A stretch of DNA of 12,343 nt from Candidatus Firestoneibacteriota bacterium. GTDB lineage: Bacteria; Oederibacteriota; JAAXVQ01. Where the stretch lies: assembly GCA_013335425.1 (NCBI GenBank), contig JAAXVQ010000004.1:6441-18783 (forward strand), read 5' to 3'. Positions 1-7,626 of the stretch are shown here, piece after piece; position 1 is the first letter of the stretch, and every line of letters begins with the position of its first letter. The translations under genes were made by a program, and so were the position numbers. The notes below the pieces were generated by a model. It did no database searches, was not told where the DNA came from, and worked only from the letters and a program-made list of their open reading frames with translations.

Positions 1-128
1 TCCGGCGCAATCACGCTTCGCCGCGACCAGGTCTTCACCACTTTCTTCTCTTTGGCCTGGTTTAAGGCATCAACTTTTTTCATGAGTTTGGGATCAATAT
101 AAGGTCCCTTTTTCTTCGATCGCGACAT
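1..128 (-). CDS. rpsS: 30S ribosomal protein S19, N-terminal part (gene runs off the window)
   Basis: S19 forms a complex with S13 in the head of the 30S subunit, near the A site. The visible 42 codons from the ATG at 128 read as a basic protein starting [12 protein letters not shown] and containing [11 protein letters not shown], which matches the family N-terminus (the usual forms are RSLKKGPFID and TWSRRSTI). The remaining half lies beyond position 1. A GAGGGAGG ribosome binding sequence at about 141-148 sits some 11 nt before the ATG, which is a little far but is the only candidate. The gene follows rplB after 21 nt, which is the normal S10 operon order. The truncation is only the window edge. 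Confidence 0.96.
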   Translation of the reverse strand, partial: MSRSKKKGPYIDPKLMKKVDALNQAKEKKVVKTWSRRSVIAP

Positions 129-149
129 GCTGCTTTAGACCTCCCTCAC

Positions 150-974
150 TTATTTCCGGCGCCGAATGATCATGCGGTCACTTTGTTTTTTCGGATGACG
201 CGTCTTATACCCCTTGGCCGGAACGCCCCACGGGCTTACCGGATGGTGCCCGCTCTTGCTGCGCCCTTCGCCGCCACCCATCGGGTGATCGCAAGGATTT
301 TTAGCCATACCGCGCGAACGCGGCTTGAAACCCAGCCAACGATGCCGGCCGGCTTTTCCCAAGGTAATGTTTTCGTGTTCCCGGTTGCCCACCTGGCCGA
401 TGGTGGCCAAGCAATCCAAGTGAATCAGTCGCATTTCCCCCGAAGGCAGACGCACATGCGCATACTCGCCCTCTTTGGCCAAAAGCTGGGCCGCGCTGCC
501 CGCCGAGCGCACCAGACGTCCCGGCTGCTTGGGCTTGAGTTGAATGTTGTGAATCGTGGCACCGAGCGTAATTTTGTTCAAGGGCAGGGTGTTGCCTACC
601 ACCATGTCCGCTTCGGGTCCCGACGTCACCGTGGTCCCCACAGCCAAGCCCTCGGGCGCCACGATATAACGCTTTTCGCCGTCCGCGTATTGCAACAAGG
701 CAATGCGCGCCGTACGGTTGGGGTCATACTCAATGGCCGCCACTTTGGCGTTAACGCCCTGTTTGTCGCGATGAAAGTCTACCAGGCGGTAACGCCGTTT
801 GTGCCCGCCGGATTTCCGCCGCGCCGTGTAATGGCCGTTGACATTATGCCCACCGCTTTTGTTTTGTTTCCGCAACAGCGATTTTTCGGGTTTGGACTTG
901 GTAATCTCCGAAAAATCGTAGCCGGTCATCTGACGACGCCCCGGGCTGGTGGGCCGATACGTTTTCAAAGGCAT
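150..974 (-). CDS. rplB: 50S ribosomal protein L2
   Basis: L2 is a primary 23S rRNA-binding protein needed for subunit association and peptidyl transferase activity. The 274-residue length matches the family (273 in E. coli). Recognisable parts are the N-terminal [27 protein letters not shown], the RNA-binding SH3-like core with [12 protein letters not shown] and GNTLPL, and the C-terminal [13 protein letters not shown]. The conserved His equivalent to E. coli His229 is present as His230. The second His of the usual DHPHGGG is Met here, a variant I recall from Bacteroidetes and related groups, so it is probably lineage-typical rather than a defect. AAGGAG lies 7 nt before the ATG, fixing the start. 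It is separated from rplW by an unusually long 92-nt gap. Confidence 0.98.
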   Translation of the reverse strand: MPLKTYRPTSPGRRQMTGYDFSEITKSKPEKSLLRKQNKSGGHNVNGHYTARRKSGGHKRRYRLVDFHRDKQGVNAKVAAIEYDPNRTARIALLQYADGEKRYIVAPEGLAVGTTVTSGPEADMVVGNTLPLNKITLGATIHNIQLKPKQPGRLVRSAGSAAQLLAKEGEYAHVRLPSGEMRLIHLDCLATIGQVGNREHENITLGKAGRHRWLGFKPRSRGMAKNPCDHPMGGGEGRSKSGHHPVSPWGVPAKGYKTRHPKKQSDRMIIRRRK

Positions 975-1016
975 GGCTAATCTCCTTAATTTTCGTTCCC
1001 TAAAGTTTTACCGATC

Positions 1017-1039
1017 GGACCGCGCCAAATCCGCGGCCC
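1017..1039 (-). promoter_or_regulatory. GC-rich stem-loop in the rplW-rplB gap
   Basis: In the minus-strand RNA GGGCCGCG (1039-1032) pairs with CGCGGUCC (1024-1017), eight pairs including one G-U, around the loop GAUUUGG. No U-run follows, so it does not look like an intrinsic terminator. It may stabilise or process the mRNA, or bind a protein. The rest of the 92-nt gap (975-1066) contains a TTTAGGGAAC tract and the rplB ribosome binding site but no gene. Confidence 0.45.
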
Positions 1040-1066
1040 CTTTGCCGGCCTGGCCAACGAAACGCC

Positions 1067-1354
1067 TCAGGCGCCTTCGTAAAGCTCAATGCGATCACCG
1101 GCTTTAAGTTTAACAATGGCTTTTTTCCAAGGACGCTTTTCCGTCTGACGCGCGCCGAAACGGCGGTTCTTGCCGGGCATGGTCACCGTATGCACGTCGA
1201 GCACCTTGACTTTAAACATGGCCTCAACCGCCTGCTTGATTTCCACCTTGTTCGTGCGGCGGTCGACTTCAAAGGCAAACAGGTTGCCGGCATCTTTGTT
1301 CCGTGACAATTTCTCGGTTAAAAGCGGACGCTTGATCACGTCATAAGTTTTCAT
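1067..1354 (-). CDS. rplW: 50S ribosomal protein L23
   Basis: L23 sits at the exit of the ribosomal tunnel and is the docking site for trigger factor and SRP. The 95-residue protein starts MKTYDVIKRPLLTEK, carrying the family signature RPLLTEK, followed by FAFEVDRRTNKVEIKQAVE, the conserved rRNA-binding segment, and ends with the basic stretch RRFGARQTEKRPWKKAIV. Length is normal. Its ATG overlaps the rplD stop as ATGA, so translation is probably coupled; GAGGAG lies 11 nt upstream inside rplD. Nothing is missing. Confidence 0.97.
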   Translation of the reverse strand: MKTYDVIKRPLLTEKLSRNKDAGNLFAFEVDRRTNKVEIKQAVEAMFKVKVLDVHTVTMPGKNRRFGARQTEKRPWKKAIVKLKAGDRIELYEGA

Positions 1355-1977
1355 CGGCTCAGACTCTCCTCAACTTTGGTAACGCCCGAGCGGGTCAGAA
1401 GCAGCCGGTCACAGTCAATCAGATCATACGTGTTGATGTTCTCCAGGTTCAAAATCCGCAGGCTCTTCAGATTGCGCCCGGACAAGCGGATGGCCTCATC
1501 CTTTTCATCCAGCACCAAGGTGGTCTTCCCCGTGGGATTGAGCTTTTTCAAAATCGCGGCCATTTCTTTGGTCTTGGCGGCGGTGAGTTTCAACGCGTCC
1601 AAAACCAACAATTCCCCGTCCGCCAACTTGGCGGTCAGGGCGCAACGCAACGCCTCACGCCGGGCTTGCTTGGGCAAATCCCAGGAGTAGTCGCGCGGTT
1701 TGGGCCCGAAAGTAATGCCGCCCTTGTACCACAGCGGCGAACGGCTGCTACCTGCGCGGGCACGACCGGTGCCCTTTTGTTTCCAAGGCTTTTTGCCGCC
1801 GCCCGACACTTCCCCGCGGGTTTTGGTGGAAGCCGTCCCGCGGCGGATGTTCTGCAGGTGGCTTTGCACCGCTTCCCAAAGCAGATGTTTGTTTACCTGC
1901 ACACCGAAAACTTTATCCGAAAGGGACAATTCCCCCACCGGCTGGTTATCTTGGTTGACCACTTTGATCACAGGCAT
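1351..1977 (-). CDS. rplD: 50S ribosomal protein L4
   Basis: L4 lines the peptide exit tunnel and in some bacteria (E. coli) represses its own S10 operon. I place the start at the ATG at 1977, giving 208 residues beginning MPVIKVVNQDNQ, close to the usual 200-205. A longer reading upstream would lie inside rplC and lacks family similarity. The tunnel extension is clear: TKTRGEVSGGGKKPWKQKG followed by TGRARAGSSRSPLW and FGPKPRDYSW. The rplC stop is only 2 nt before the start and no good Shine-Dalgarno lies at normal spacing (a G-rich run is about 13 nt away), which points to coupling with rplC. There is no room for an E. coli-like S10 leader ahead of rpsJ, so L4 control by that route is unlikely here. 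Confidence 0.97.
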   Translation of the reverse strand: MPVIKVVNQDNQPVGELSLSDKVFGVQVNKHLLWEAVQSHLQNIRRGTASTKTRGEVSGGGKKPWKQKGTGRARAGSSRSPLWYKGGITFGPKPRDYSWDLPKQARREALRCALTAKLADGELLVLDALKLTAAKTKEMAAILKKLNPTGKTTLVLDEKDEAIRLSGRNLKSLRILNLENINTYDLIDCDRLLLTRSGVTKVEESLSR

Positions 1978-1979
1978 GA

Positions 1980-2615
1980 TTACTGGGCACCCCCCCGGCG
2001 GCAGGCCTGCACGCATACCAACGAACGGTTGGCGCCGGGCACGGCTCCGCGGATCAAAAGCAAATTGCGCTCCGTATCCACTTTCATCAGCTTCAGACGG
2101 ATGGCCGTCACGTTCTCCGAGCCCATCTGTCCGGGCATTTTAACGCCCTTAATGACGCGCGACGGGTCGGACGAAGCGCCGATGGACCCCGGTGCGCGGT
2201 AGAACATGGAACCGTGGCCGTGATCTCCGCCGCGGTTCTTGTGGCGTTTGATGACGCCCTGAAAGCCTTTGCCTTTGGAAACCCCGCTGACATCCACCCA
2301 TTGGGCACCCGTCAACACTTCGGCGCCGAACGTCTGCCCCACCGTAAACGTCTCGCTGCCTTGGGTCCGAATTTCCCGCAGAAGCCGGAACGGTTTAACA
2401 TTGTTCTTGGTAAAATGTCCCAGCAAGGGCTTGGAAAGACGCTTGGGCTTTTGTTCGTCCAAGCCGATCTGGATGGCGGAATAACCGTCTTTTTCCGCAG
2501 TCTTAACCTGGATCACCGTGCAAGGGCCGGCAGCCACCACGGTCACGGGCACCAACTTGCCCTTCTCGTCGAAAATATGCGTCATGCCGATTTTTTTCCC
2601 GTAAATGCTCTTCAT
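1980..2615 (-). CDS. rplC: 50S ribosomal protein L3
   Basis: L3 is one of the first proteins to bind 23S rRNA and its long loop reaches the peptidyl transferase centre. The 211-residue protein starts [15 protein letters not shown] and has [12 protein letters not shown] (about 115-126), [16 protein letters not shown] (131-146) and [12 protein letters not shown] (159-170). Gln163 in PGQMG is the residue methylated by PrmB in E. coli. AAGGAG lies 8 nt before the ATG. The C-terminus CRRGGAQ is encoded partly by a run of seven G. The tandem ATAGGACCTAT units lie directly before its ribosome binding site. Confidence 0.98.
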   Translation of the reverse strand: MKSIYGKKIGMTHIFDEKGKLVPVTVVAAGPCTVIQVKTAEKDGYSAIQIGLDEQKPKRLSKPLLGHFTKNNVKPFRLLREIRTQGSETFTVGQTFGAEVLTGAQWVDVSGVSKGKGFQGVIKRHKNRGGDHGHGSMFYRAPGSIGASSDPSRVIKGVKMPGQMGSENVTAIRLKLMKVDTERNLLLIRGAVPGANRSLVCVQACRRGGAQ

Positions 2616-2629
2616 GGCAATAACTCCTT

Positions 2630-2658
2630 ATAGGTCCTATAGGACTAATAGGTCCTAT
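2630..2658 (-). repeat. Tandem ATAGGACCTAT units with an internal palindrome, rpsJ-rplC gap
   Basis: The 43-nt gap between rpsJ and rplC is almost filled by two identical 11-bp units, ATAGGACCTAT on the minus strand, at 2648-2658 and 2630-2640, separated by a 7-nt spacer related to the unit in inverse orientation. Positions 2634-2645 form a perfect 12-bp palindrome, GTCCTATAGGAC. The array starts right after the rpsJ stop codon and ends at the AAGGAG of rplC. It looks like a short dispersed repeat inserted between coding regions; copies elsewhere in the genome cannot be seen from here. Confidence 0.7.
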
Positions 2659-2967
2659 TTATAACTTGATCTCCACATCCACGCCGGCCGGCAAATCCAG
2701 CTTCATGAGCGCATCAATGGTCTTGGGCGTCGGATCCACGATATCCAGCAAACGCTTGTGCGTGCGCACTTCAAACTGCTCCCGCGACTTCTTATCCACG
2801 TGGGGGCTGCGCAGCACCGTAACCCGGTTAATACGCGTCGGCAGCGGCACGGGCCCAAACACGCGGGCGCCGGTCCGTTTGGCCGTGTCGATGACGTCAC
2901 TGGCCGAACGGTCCAGCAACATGTGATCGTAGGCCTTCATGCGGATCCGAATCTTTTGCTTTTCCAT
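2659..2967 (-). CDS. rpsJ: 30S ribosomal protein S10 (NusE)
   Basis: S10 belongs to the 30S head and, as NusE, pairs with NusB on boxA RNA in transcription antitermination. I choose the ATG at 2967, preceded by GGAGG with 5-nt spacing, giving 102 residues, exactly the usual size. A longer reading would begin within a palindrome and is rejected. Typical segments are [19 protein letters not shown], the loop [38 protein letters not shown] and the end [11 protein letters not shown]. It follows tuf after 45 nt, so the S10 operon here appears to be continuous with the str operon. Confidence 0.98.
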   Translation of the reverse strand: MEKQKIRIRMKAYDHMLLDRSASDVIDTAKRTGARVFGPVPLPTRINRVTVLRSPHVDKKSREQFEVRTHKRLLDIVDPTPKTIDALMKLDLPAGVDVEIKL

Positions 2968-2978
2968 AATTTCCTCCG

Positions 2979-3008
2979 TGTAGGGAACAGGCATGCCTGT
3001 TCCCTACA
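2979..3008. repeat. Perfect 30-bp palindrome between tuf and rpsJ
   Basis: Positions 2979-3008 are a perfect inverted repeat without spacer: TGTAGGGAACAGGCA followed by its exact complement. It begins 4 nt after the tuf stop codon and ends just before the GGAGG of rpsJ, so it occupies nearly the whole 45-nt gap. As RNA it would form a hairpin of roughly 13 pairs. There is no U-run after it on the minus strand, so it is not a standard terminator. The design resembles REP-like or MITE-like intergenic palindromes, and its outer TGTAGGG matches one end of the element upstream of tuf. Confidence 0.9.
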
Positions 3009-3012
3009 AATA

Positions 3013-4215
<1,203 letters not shown>

Positions 4216-4230
4216 GTTTTTGCCTCCCAC

Positions 4231-4260
4231 GTTGGGACGGGTTTCGAACCCGCCCCTACA
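4231..4260. repeat. Imperfect palindrome between fusA and tuf
   Basis: In the minus strand the gap begins TGTAGGGGCGGGTTCGAAAC and continues into CCGTCCC. Arms of ten positions (4247-4256 and 4234-4243) pair around a 3-nt loop with one mismatch at DNA level, which is G-U in the minus-strand RNA. It starts 3 nt after the fusA stop codon and ends next to the tuf ribosome binding site. The TGTAGGG end is shared with the perfect palindrome on the other side of tuf. Read differently, 4237-4253 can be drawn as a 5-bp stem with the 7-nt loop TTCGAAA, like a tRNA T-arm. No U-run follows. Confidence 0.75.
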
Positions 4261-4263
4261 AAA

Positions 4264-6348
4264 TTATTTTCCCTGAACTTTTGCCACGACGGCTTCCGAA
4301 ATGCTCTTCGGAACTTCGGCGTAGTGCGAAAACTGCATGGTAAACGTCGCCCGGCCCTGGGTCATGGAGCGCAGATCCGTAGCGTAACCGAACATTTCGC
4401 CCAAGGCCACATGCCCGTGAATCACCTGCGTGTTGCCCGTTTTTTCCATGCCTTCGATCCGGCCGCGACGCGAGTTAAGATTGCCGATCACATCGCCCAA
4501 ATAATCTTCCGGCGTGACCACTTCAATGGCAAAGATCGGTTCCAACAAGACGGGCTGAGCTTTTTGGCACCCTTCTTTAAAGGCCATGGAGCCGGCAATT
4601 TTAAAGGCCATTTCCGAGGAGTCGACGTCGTGGTAGGAGCCGTCGAACAAAACCACCTTGAAATCCACCACGGGGTAGCCGGCCAAAACGCCGGACTGCA
4701 TGGCTTCCTGAATGCCCTTGTTGACGGGTTCAATATATTCTTTCGGAATGGAGCCGCCGACGGTCTTGTTTTCAAACTCGTAGCCGCCGCCGGGTTCCTT
4801 GGGTTCCAATTTGATCCAAACGTGCCCGTACTGACCGCGGCCGCCGCTCTGCCGGATAAACTTGCCTTCCTGCTCCACGGCTTTGCGGATGGTTTCACGG
4901 TAAGCCACCTGCGGTTTGCCGACATTGGCTTCAACCTTGAACTCGCGCATCATGCGGTCGACAATGATTTCCAAGTGCAACTCGCCCATACCCCAAATCA
5001 GGGTTTGGCCGGTTTCTTCGTCGGTACGAATCCTGAAGGTCGGATCCTCTTCCGACAAGCGCGTCAAAGCCGTACCCATTTTTTCCTGGTCGGCCTTGGT
5101 CTTGGGCTCAATGGCCACCGAAATGACGGGTTCCGGGAAGGTCATGGCTTCCAAAATAATCGGTTCCTCTTCGGAGCAGAGCGAATCACCGGTATAAGTG
5201 TATTTCAAACCAACGGCCGCCACGATATCGCCGGCCGAGGCGCTTTCAATTTCTTCACGTTTGTTGGCATGCATTTCCAGCAAACGTCCCAGACGTTCAC
5301 GTTTGCCGCGAGTGGAATTATAGATGTAGGAACCCGTGGTCAAGGACCCCGAATAGATTCTGAAATAAGTTAAGCGTCCGACGTGGGGATCGGACATGAT
5401 TTTAAAGGCCAAAGCCGAAAAAGGCGCCTTGGTGTCCGGCAAACGCACTTCTTTGGTCTCGCCGTCGGGCAAAATGCCTTCCACCGGCGGCTTATCCAAG
5501 GGCGAGGGCAAATAGAGCGTAACCGCGTCCAGCAACGGTTGAATGCCTTTGTTCTTAAAAGCCGTGCCCAGGAGCACAGGCACCAATTTTCCTGTCAGCG
5601 TCGCCTTGCGCAGCGCCACTTTGATTTCCATGGACGAAATGTCCTTATCGCCACCGATGAATTTTTCCATGATCGCGTCGTCAAAATCCGCCAAAGCTTC
5701 GATCATCTTTTCCCGCTTGGCGCGCGCGGTCAAGGCCAACTCTTCGTCGATTTCGACGGTATCATAATCATCGCCCATACCTTCGGTGTTCCAGACATAC
5801 TGTTTCATCTCGATCAAATCCACCACGCCTTTGAAACCCGATTCCTCGCCTACCGGCAATTGAATCGGAACGGCGCGGGCACCCAGACGATCGCGGATCG
5901 TGCGGACCGCGTTGATGAAGTTGGCCCCGACGCGGTCCATTTTGTTGATGAAAGCCAGACGCGGAACATGATATTTATCCGCTTGGCGCCAGACGGTCTC
6001 GGACTGCGGTTGCACACCGGCCACGCCGTCGAACACGGCCACGGCCCCGTCCAAAACGCGCAGGGAACGTTCCACCTCCACGGTAAAATCTACGTGCCCG
6101 GGTGTGTCAATGATGTTGATGCGGTGCTGTTTCCAAAAGCAGGTGGTCGCCGCCGAGGTGATGGTAATACCGCGTTCTTGCTCCTGAACCATCCAGTCCA
6201 TGGTGGCGGTCCCGTCATGCACTTCCCCAATTTTATACAGTTTTCCCGTATAAAACAGGATACGCTCGGTCAGCGTGGTTTTACCGGCATCGATGTGGGC
6301 CATGATGCCGATGTTGCGGTATTTGTGAAGATCCAGTGTCTGTGACAA
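4264..6348 (-). CDS. fusA: Elongation factor G
   Basis: EF-G is the GTPase that drives translocation on the ribosome and, with RRF, ribosome recycling. The 694-residue length is typical. The G domain has AHIDAGKT (17-24), [11 protein letters not shown] with the switch I Thr, DTPGHVDF and NKMD; domain IV contains the [20 protein letters not shown] segment that reaches the decoding site. The start is TTG at 6348: an in-frame stop (TAG) lies about 15 nt upstream and the next in-frame ATG is Met16 inside the G1 region, too late. The upstream AGGGGA at 8-nt spacing is a weak ribosome binding site. It follows rpsG after 24 nt and precedes tuf, as in the classic str operon. Confidence 0.97.
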   Translation of the reverse strand: MSQTLDLHKYRNIGIMAHIDAGKTTLTERILFYTGKLYKIGEVHDGTATMDWMVQEQERGITITSAATTCFWKQHRINIIDTPGHVDFTVEVERSLRVLDGAVAVFDGVAGVQPQSETVWRQADKYHVPRLAFINKMDRVGANFINAVRTIRDRLGARAVPIQLPVGEESGFKGVVDLIEMKQYVWNTEGMGDDYDTVEIDEELALTARAKREKMIEALADFDDAIMEKFIGGDKDISSMEIKVALRKATLTGKLVPVLLGTAFKNKGIQPLLDAVTLYLPSPLDKPPVEGILPDGETKEVRLPDTKAPFSALAFKIMSDPHVGRLTYFRIYSGSLTTGSYIYNSTRGKRERLGRLLEMHANKREEIESASAGDIVAAVGLKYTYTGDSLCSEEEPIILEAMTFPEPVISVAIEPKTKADQEKMGTALTRLSEEDPTFRIRTDEETGQTLIWGMGELHLEIIVDRMMREFKVEANVGKPQVAYRETIRKAVEQEGKFIRQSGGRGQYGHVWIKLEPKEPGGGYEFENKTVGGSIPKEYIEPVNKGIQEAMQSGVLAGYPVVDFKVVLFDGSYHDVDSSEMAFKIAGSMAFKEGCQKAQPVLLEPIFAIEVVTPEDYLGDVIGNLNSRRGRIEGMEKTGNTQVIHGHVALGEMFGYATDLRSMTQGRATFTMQFSHYAEVPKSISEAVVAKVQGK

Positions 6349-6372
6349 CTGTCTATTCCCCTATCGAAAAAT

Positions 6373-6843
6373 TTACCACTTATAGTGGGCGTAGGCCTTG
6401 TTGGCTTCGGCCATCTTATGCGTGTCTTCGCGTTTCTTGACGGCTGCACCCTGGTTGGCCGCAGCTTCCAAAAGCTCGGAAGCCAAGCGCTCCTGCATGC
6501 TCTGCCCCTTGCGGGCCCGCGCCGCTTCGCGCAGCCAACGAAACGCCAAGGACAATTTCCGCTCGGGCCTGACTTCAATAGGCACCTGCAAATTGGCGCC
6601 GCCGACGCGAGGGGACTTCACTTCCAAAGCCGGTTTGACGTTCTCCACGGCTTGTTTGAACGTGTTGAGCGTCGGATCGCCGTTCTTCTTTTTAATGATC
6701 TCCAGGGCGCCGTACACGATCTTCTCCGCCGTGGCTTTCTTGCCCTTTTCCATGAGCGCGTTCACAAATTTAGAAACCAACGCGCTGTGAAAACGATAGT
6801 CGGGGGCGGTTTCACGCTGAAGGCTTATCTTTTTTCTAGGCAT
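6373..6843 (-). CDS. rpsG: 30S ribosomal protein S7
   Basis: S7 nucleates assembly of the 30S head by binding the 3' major domain of 16S rRNA and contacts the E-site tRNA. The 156 residues match the usual length. It starts [20 protein letters not shown] and includes [22 protein letters not shown], the central [39 protein letters not shown] and a C-terminal [26 protein letters not shown] with 8-nt spacing fixes the ATG at 6843; an overlapping ATG closer to the AGGAGG is in another frame and opens only 8 codons. In E. coli S7 represses its operon by binding the rpsL-rpsG gap; a hairpin is present at the corresponding place here. Confidence 0.98.
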   Translation of the reverse strand: MPRKKISLQRETAPDYRFHSALVSKFVNALMEKGKKATAEKIVYGALEIIKKKNGDPTLNTFKQAVENVKPALEVKSPRVGGANLQVPIEVRPERKLSLAFRWLREAARARKGQSMQERLASELLEAAANQGAAVKKREDTHKMAEANKAYAHYKW

Positions 6844-6869
6844 TCGGGCATCCTCCTGAAATCCTCGCA

Positions 6870-6891
6870 GGCAGCGGCTTTGACCGTCGCC
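6870..6891 (-). promoter_or_regulatory. Stem-loop in the rpsL-rpsG gap, candidate S7 target
   Basis: Minus-strand RNA GGCGACGG (6891-6884) can pair with CCGCUGCC (6877-6870) around the loop UCAAAG: six Watson-Crick pairs, one G-U and one A-C mismatch. The gap is 66 nt. In E. coli the homologous gap carries the S7 autoregulatory site; I see the position and a hairpin but no primary sequence match that would prove the same role. Confidence 0.4.
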
Positions 6892-6909
6892 TACATGTTA
6901 AACCCTTCA

Positions 6910-7287
6910 TTACTTCTTCTTGGGGCGTTTTAAGCCGTACTTGGAGCGGCTTTTATTGCGGTTCTGCACGCCGGCCGTATCCAACGTTCCCCGTACAATG
7001 TGATAGCGCACACCCGGAAGATCCTTAACACGCCCCCCGCGAATGAGCACAATGGAGTGCTCCTGCAGATTGTGCCCTTCCCCCGGAATGTAGCAAGTGA
7101 CTTCCATGCCGTTGGTCAAACGCACACGCGCGACCTTGCGCAAGGCGGAGTTCGGTTTTTTGGGCGTCACGGTGTACACACGCACGCATACGCCGCGCCG
7201 TTGCGGACAGCCCTTAAGCGCCGGGGCTGAGGTCTTGCTTTTCATCATGTCGCGCCCTTTTCGAATCAACTGGCTAATGGTCGGCAT
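6910..7287 (-). CDS. rpsL: 30S ribosomal protein S12
   Basis: S12 sits at the decoding centre and controls accuracy. The 125-residue protein starts [15 protein letters not shown] from the ATG at 7287, with GGGAGG at 7-nt spacing; a longer in-frame reading upstream would run through a hairpin and lacks similarity. The signature [20 protein letters not shown] is complete with Lys43, and [14 protein letters not shown] is complete, so the two lysine sites where streptomycin-resistance changes usually arise are wild type. It is the first gene behind the leader RNA and the strong promoter, and the head of the str operon. Confidence 0.98.
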   Translation of the reverse strand: MPTISQLIRKGRDMMKSKTSAPALKGCPQRRGVCVRVYTVTPKKPNSALRKVARVRLTNGMEVTCYIPGEGHNLQEHSIVLIRGGRVKDLPGVRYHIVRGTLDTAGVQNRNKSRSKYGLKRPKKK

Positions 7288-7311
7288 GGTCTTGCCTCCC
7301 TCGGTAATTTC

Positions 7312-7331
7312 GTAGAGACATTCCGCTCTAC
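7312..7331 (-). repeat. Short inverted repeat just upstream of the rpsL ribosome binding site
   Basis: Minus-strand GTAGAG (7331-7326) and CTCTAC (7317-7312) flank an 8-nt loop. It lies between the leader terminator and the GGGAGG of rpsL. The outer GTAGAG is similar, though not identical, to the TGTAGGG ends of the palindromes around tuf, so it might be a relative of those elements; six pairs alone can also occur by chance. Confidence 0.35.
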
Positions 7332-7340
7332 TTCTTCTGC

Positions 7341-7374
7341 AAAACAAAAAAGACGGAAAACACCCGTCTCTTTT
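7341..7374 (-). terminator. Intrinsic terminator in the leader upstream of rpsL
   Basis: In the minus-strand RNA AAAAGAGACGG (7374-7364) pairs with CCGUCUUUUUU (7356-7346), eleven pairs with one G-U, around loop GUGUUUU, and the 3' arm runs into a U-rich tail ending at about 7341. This is a textbook Rho-independent terminator. It ends about 54-58 nt before the rpsL start codon, downstream of a strong promoter and upstream of the genes that promoter should serve, which is the layout of an attenuator. Confidence 0.85.
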
Positions 7375-7622
7375 GTGAATGGCAAAATGATCCCGAAAAA
7401 TTTAGGATCACTTTCTAAAAACGCCCGCACAAAATGTACTGCAGGAAGACCTGCGCTTGCAGCCCTAAACCCGGCTGAAGCGTGGTTTCTTCATCTCACG
7501 ACGGCTCAGGCAAAAATTCGGCCTGAAACAACTCCGCAAAAGCGTGAGCCTCCCTGGTACTTAAACCGGCTGTCGCTTGCGCCTCCAGGCGAAAAACCTA
7601 AAACCCAGAGTAGCGAAAGAGT
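7345..7622 (-). ncRNA. Structured leader RNA of the str-S10 operon, or an independent small RNA
   Basis: Between the consensus promoter and the terminator lie about 275 transcribed nt with no gene I can support and many complementary arms: UCGCU/AGCGA (7612-7616 with 7573-7577) enclosing hairpin CGCC-UGGA-GGCG (7580-7591); CUCACG/CGUGAG (7543-7548 with 7495-7500) enclosing hairpin UCAGGC/GCCUGA (7506-7526); GCAGG-UCUU-CCUGC (7441-7454); and AAAGUGAUCC/GGAUCAUUUU (7384-7414, ten pairs with one G-U) directly before the terminator. CUCUGG (7605-7610) can pair across the first helix with CCAGGG (7552-7557). I looked for the hallmarks of SRP RNA, tmRNA, RNase P RNA and 6S RNA and did not find them. 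Position suggests transcription attenuation of ribosomal protein synthesis; the ligand is unknown. Confidence 0.6.
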
Positions 7623-7626
7623 CGAG

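Noticed and set aside
1990..1996. Seven-G run at the end of rplC as a programmed frameshift into rplD
   Set aside because: rplC ends normally 8 nt later and rplD has its own start; there is no slippery heptamer context or needed product.
1978..2016. Longer N-terminus for L4 starting inside rplC
   Set aside because: The extra 13 residues do not resemble L4 and would overlap the L3 C-terminus; MPVIKV at 1977 matches the family start.
4237..4260. A tRNA gene upstream of tuf
   Set aside because: Only a T-arm-like stem-loop is present; there is no room for the other arms in the 48-nt gap.
7345..7622. Leader RNA as SRP RNA, tmRNA, RNase P RNA or 6S RNA
   Set aside because: No GGAA-capped SRP domain with its AGCAG side, no tmRNA tag frame or tRNA-like ends, no GAGGAAAGTCC or ACAGA-type RNase P core, and no 6S-like closing stem with central bubble could be found by eye.
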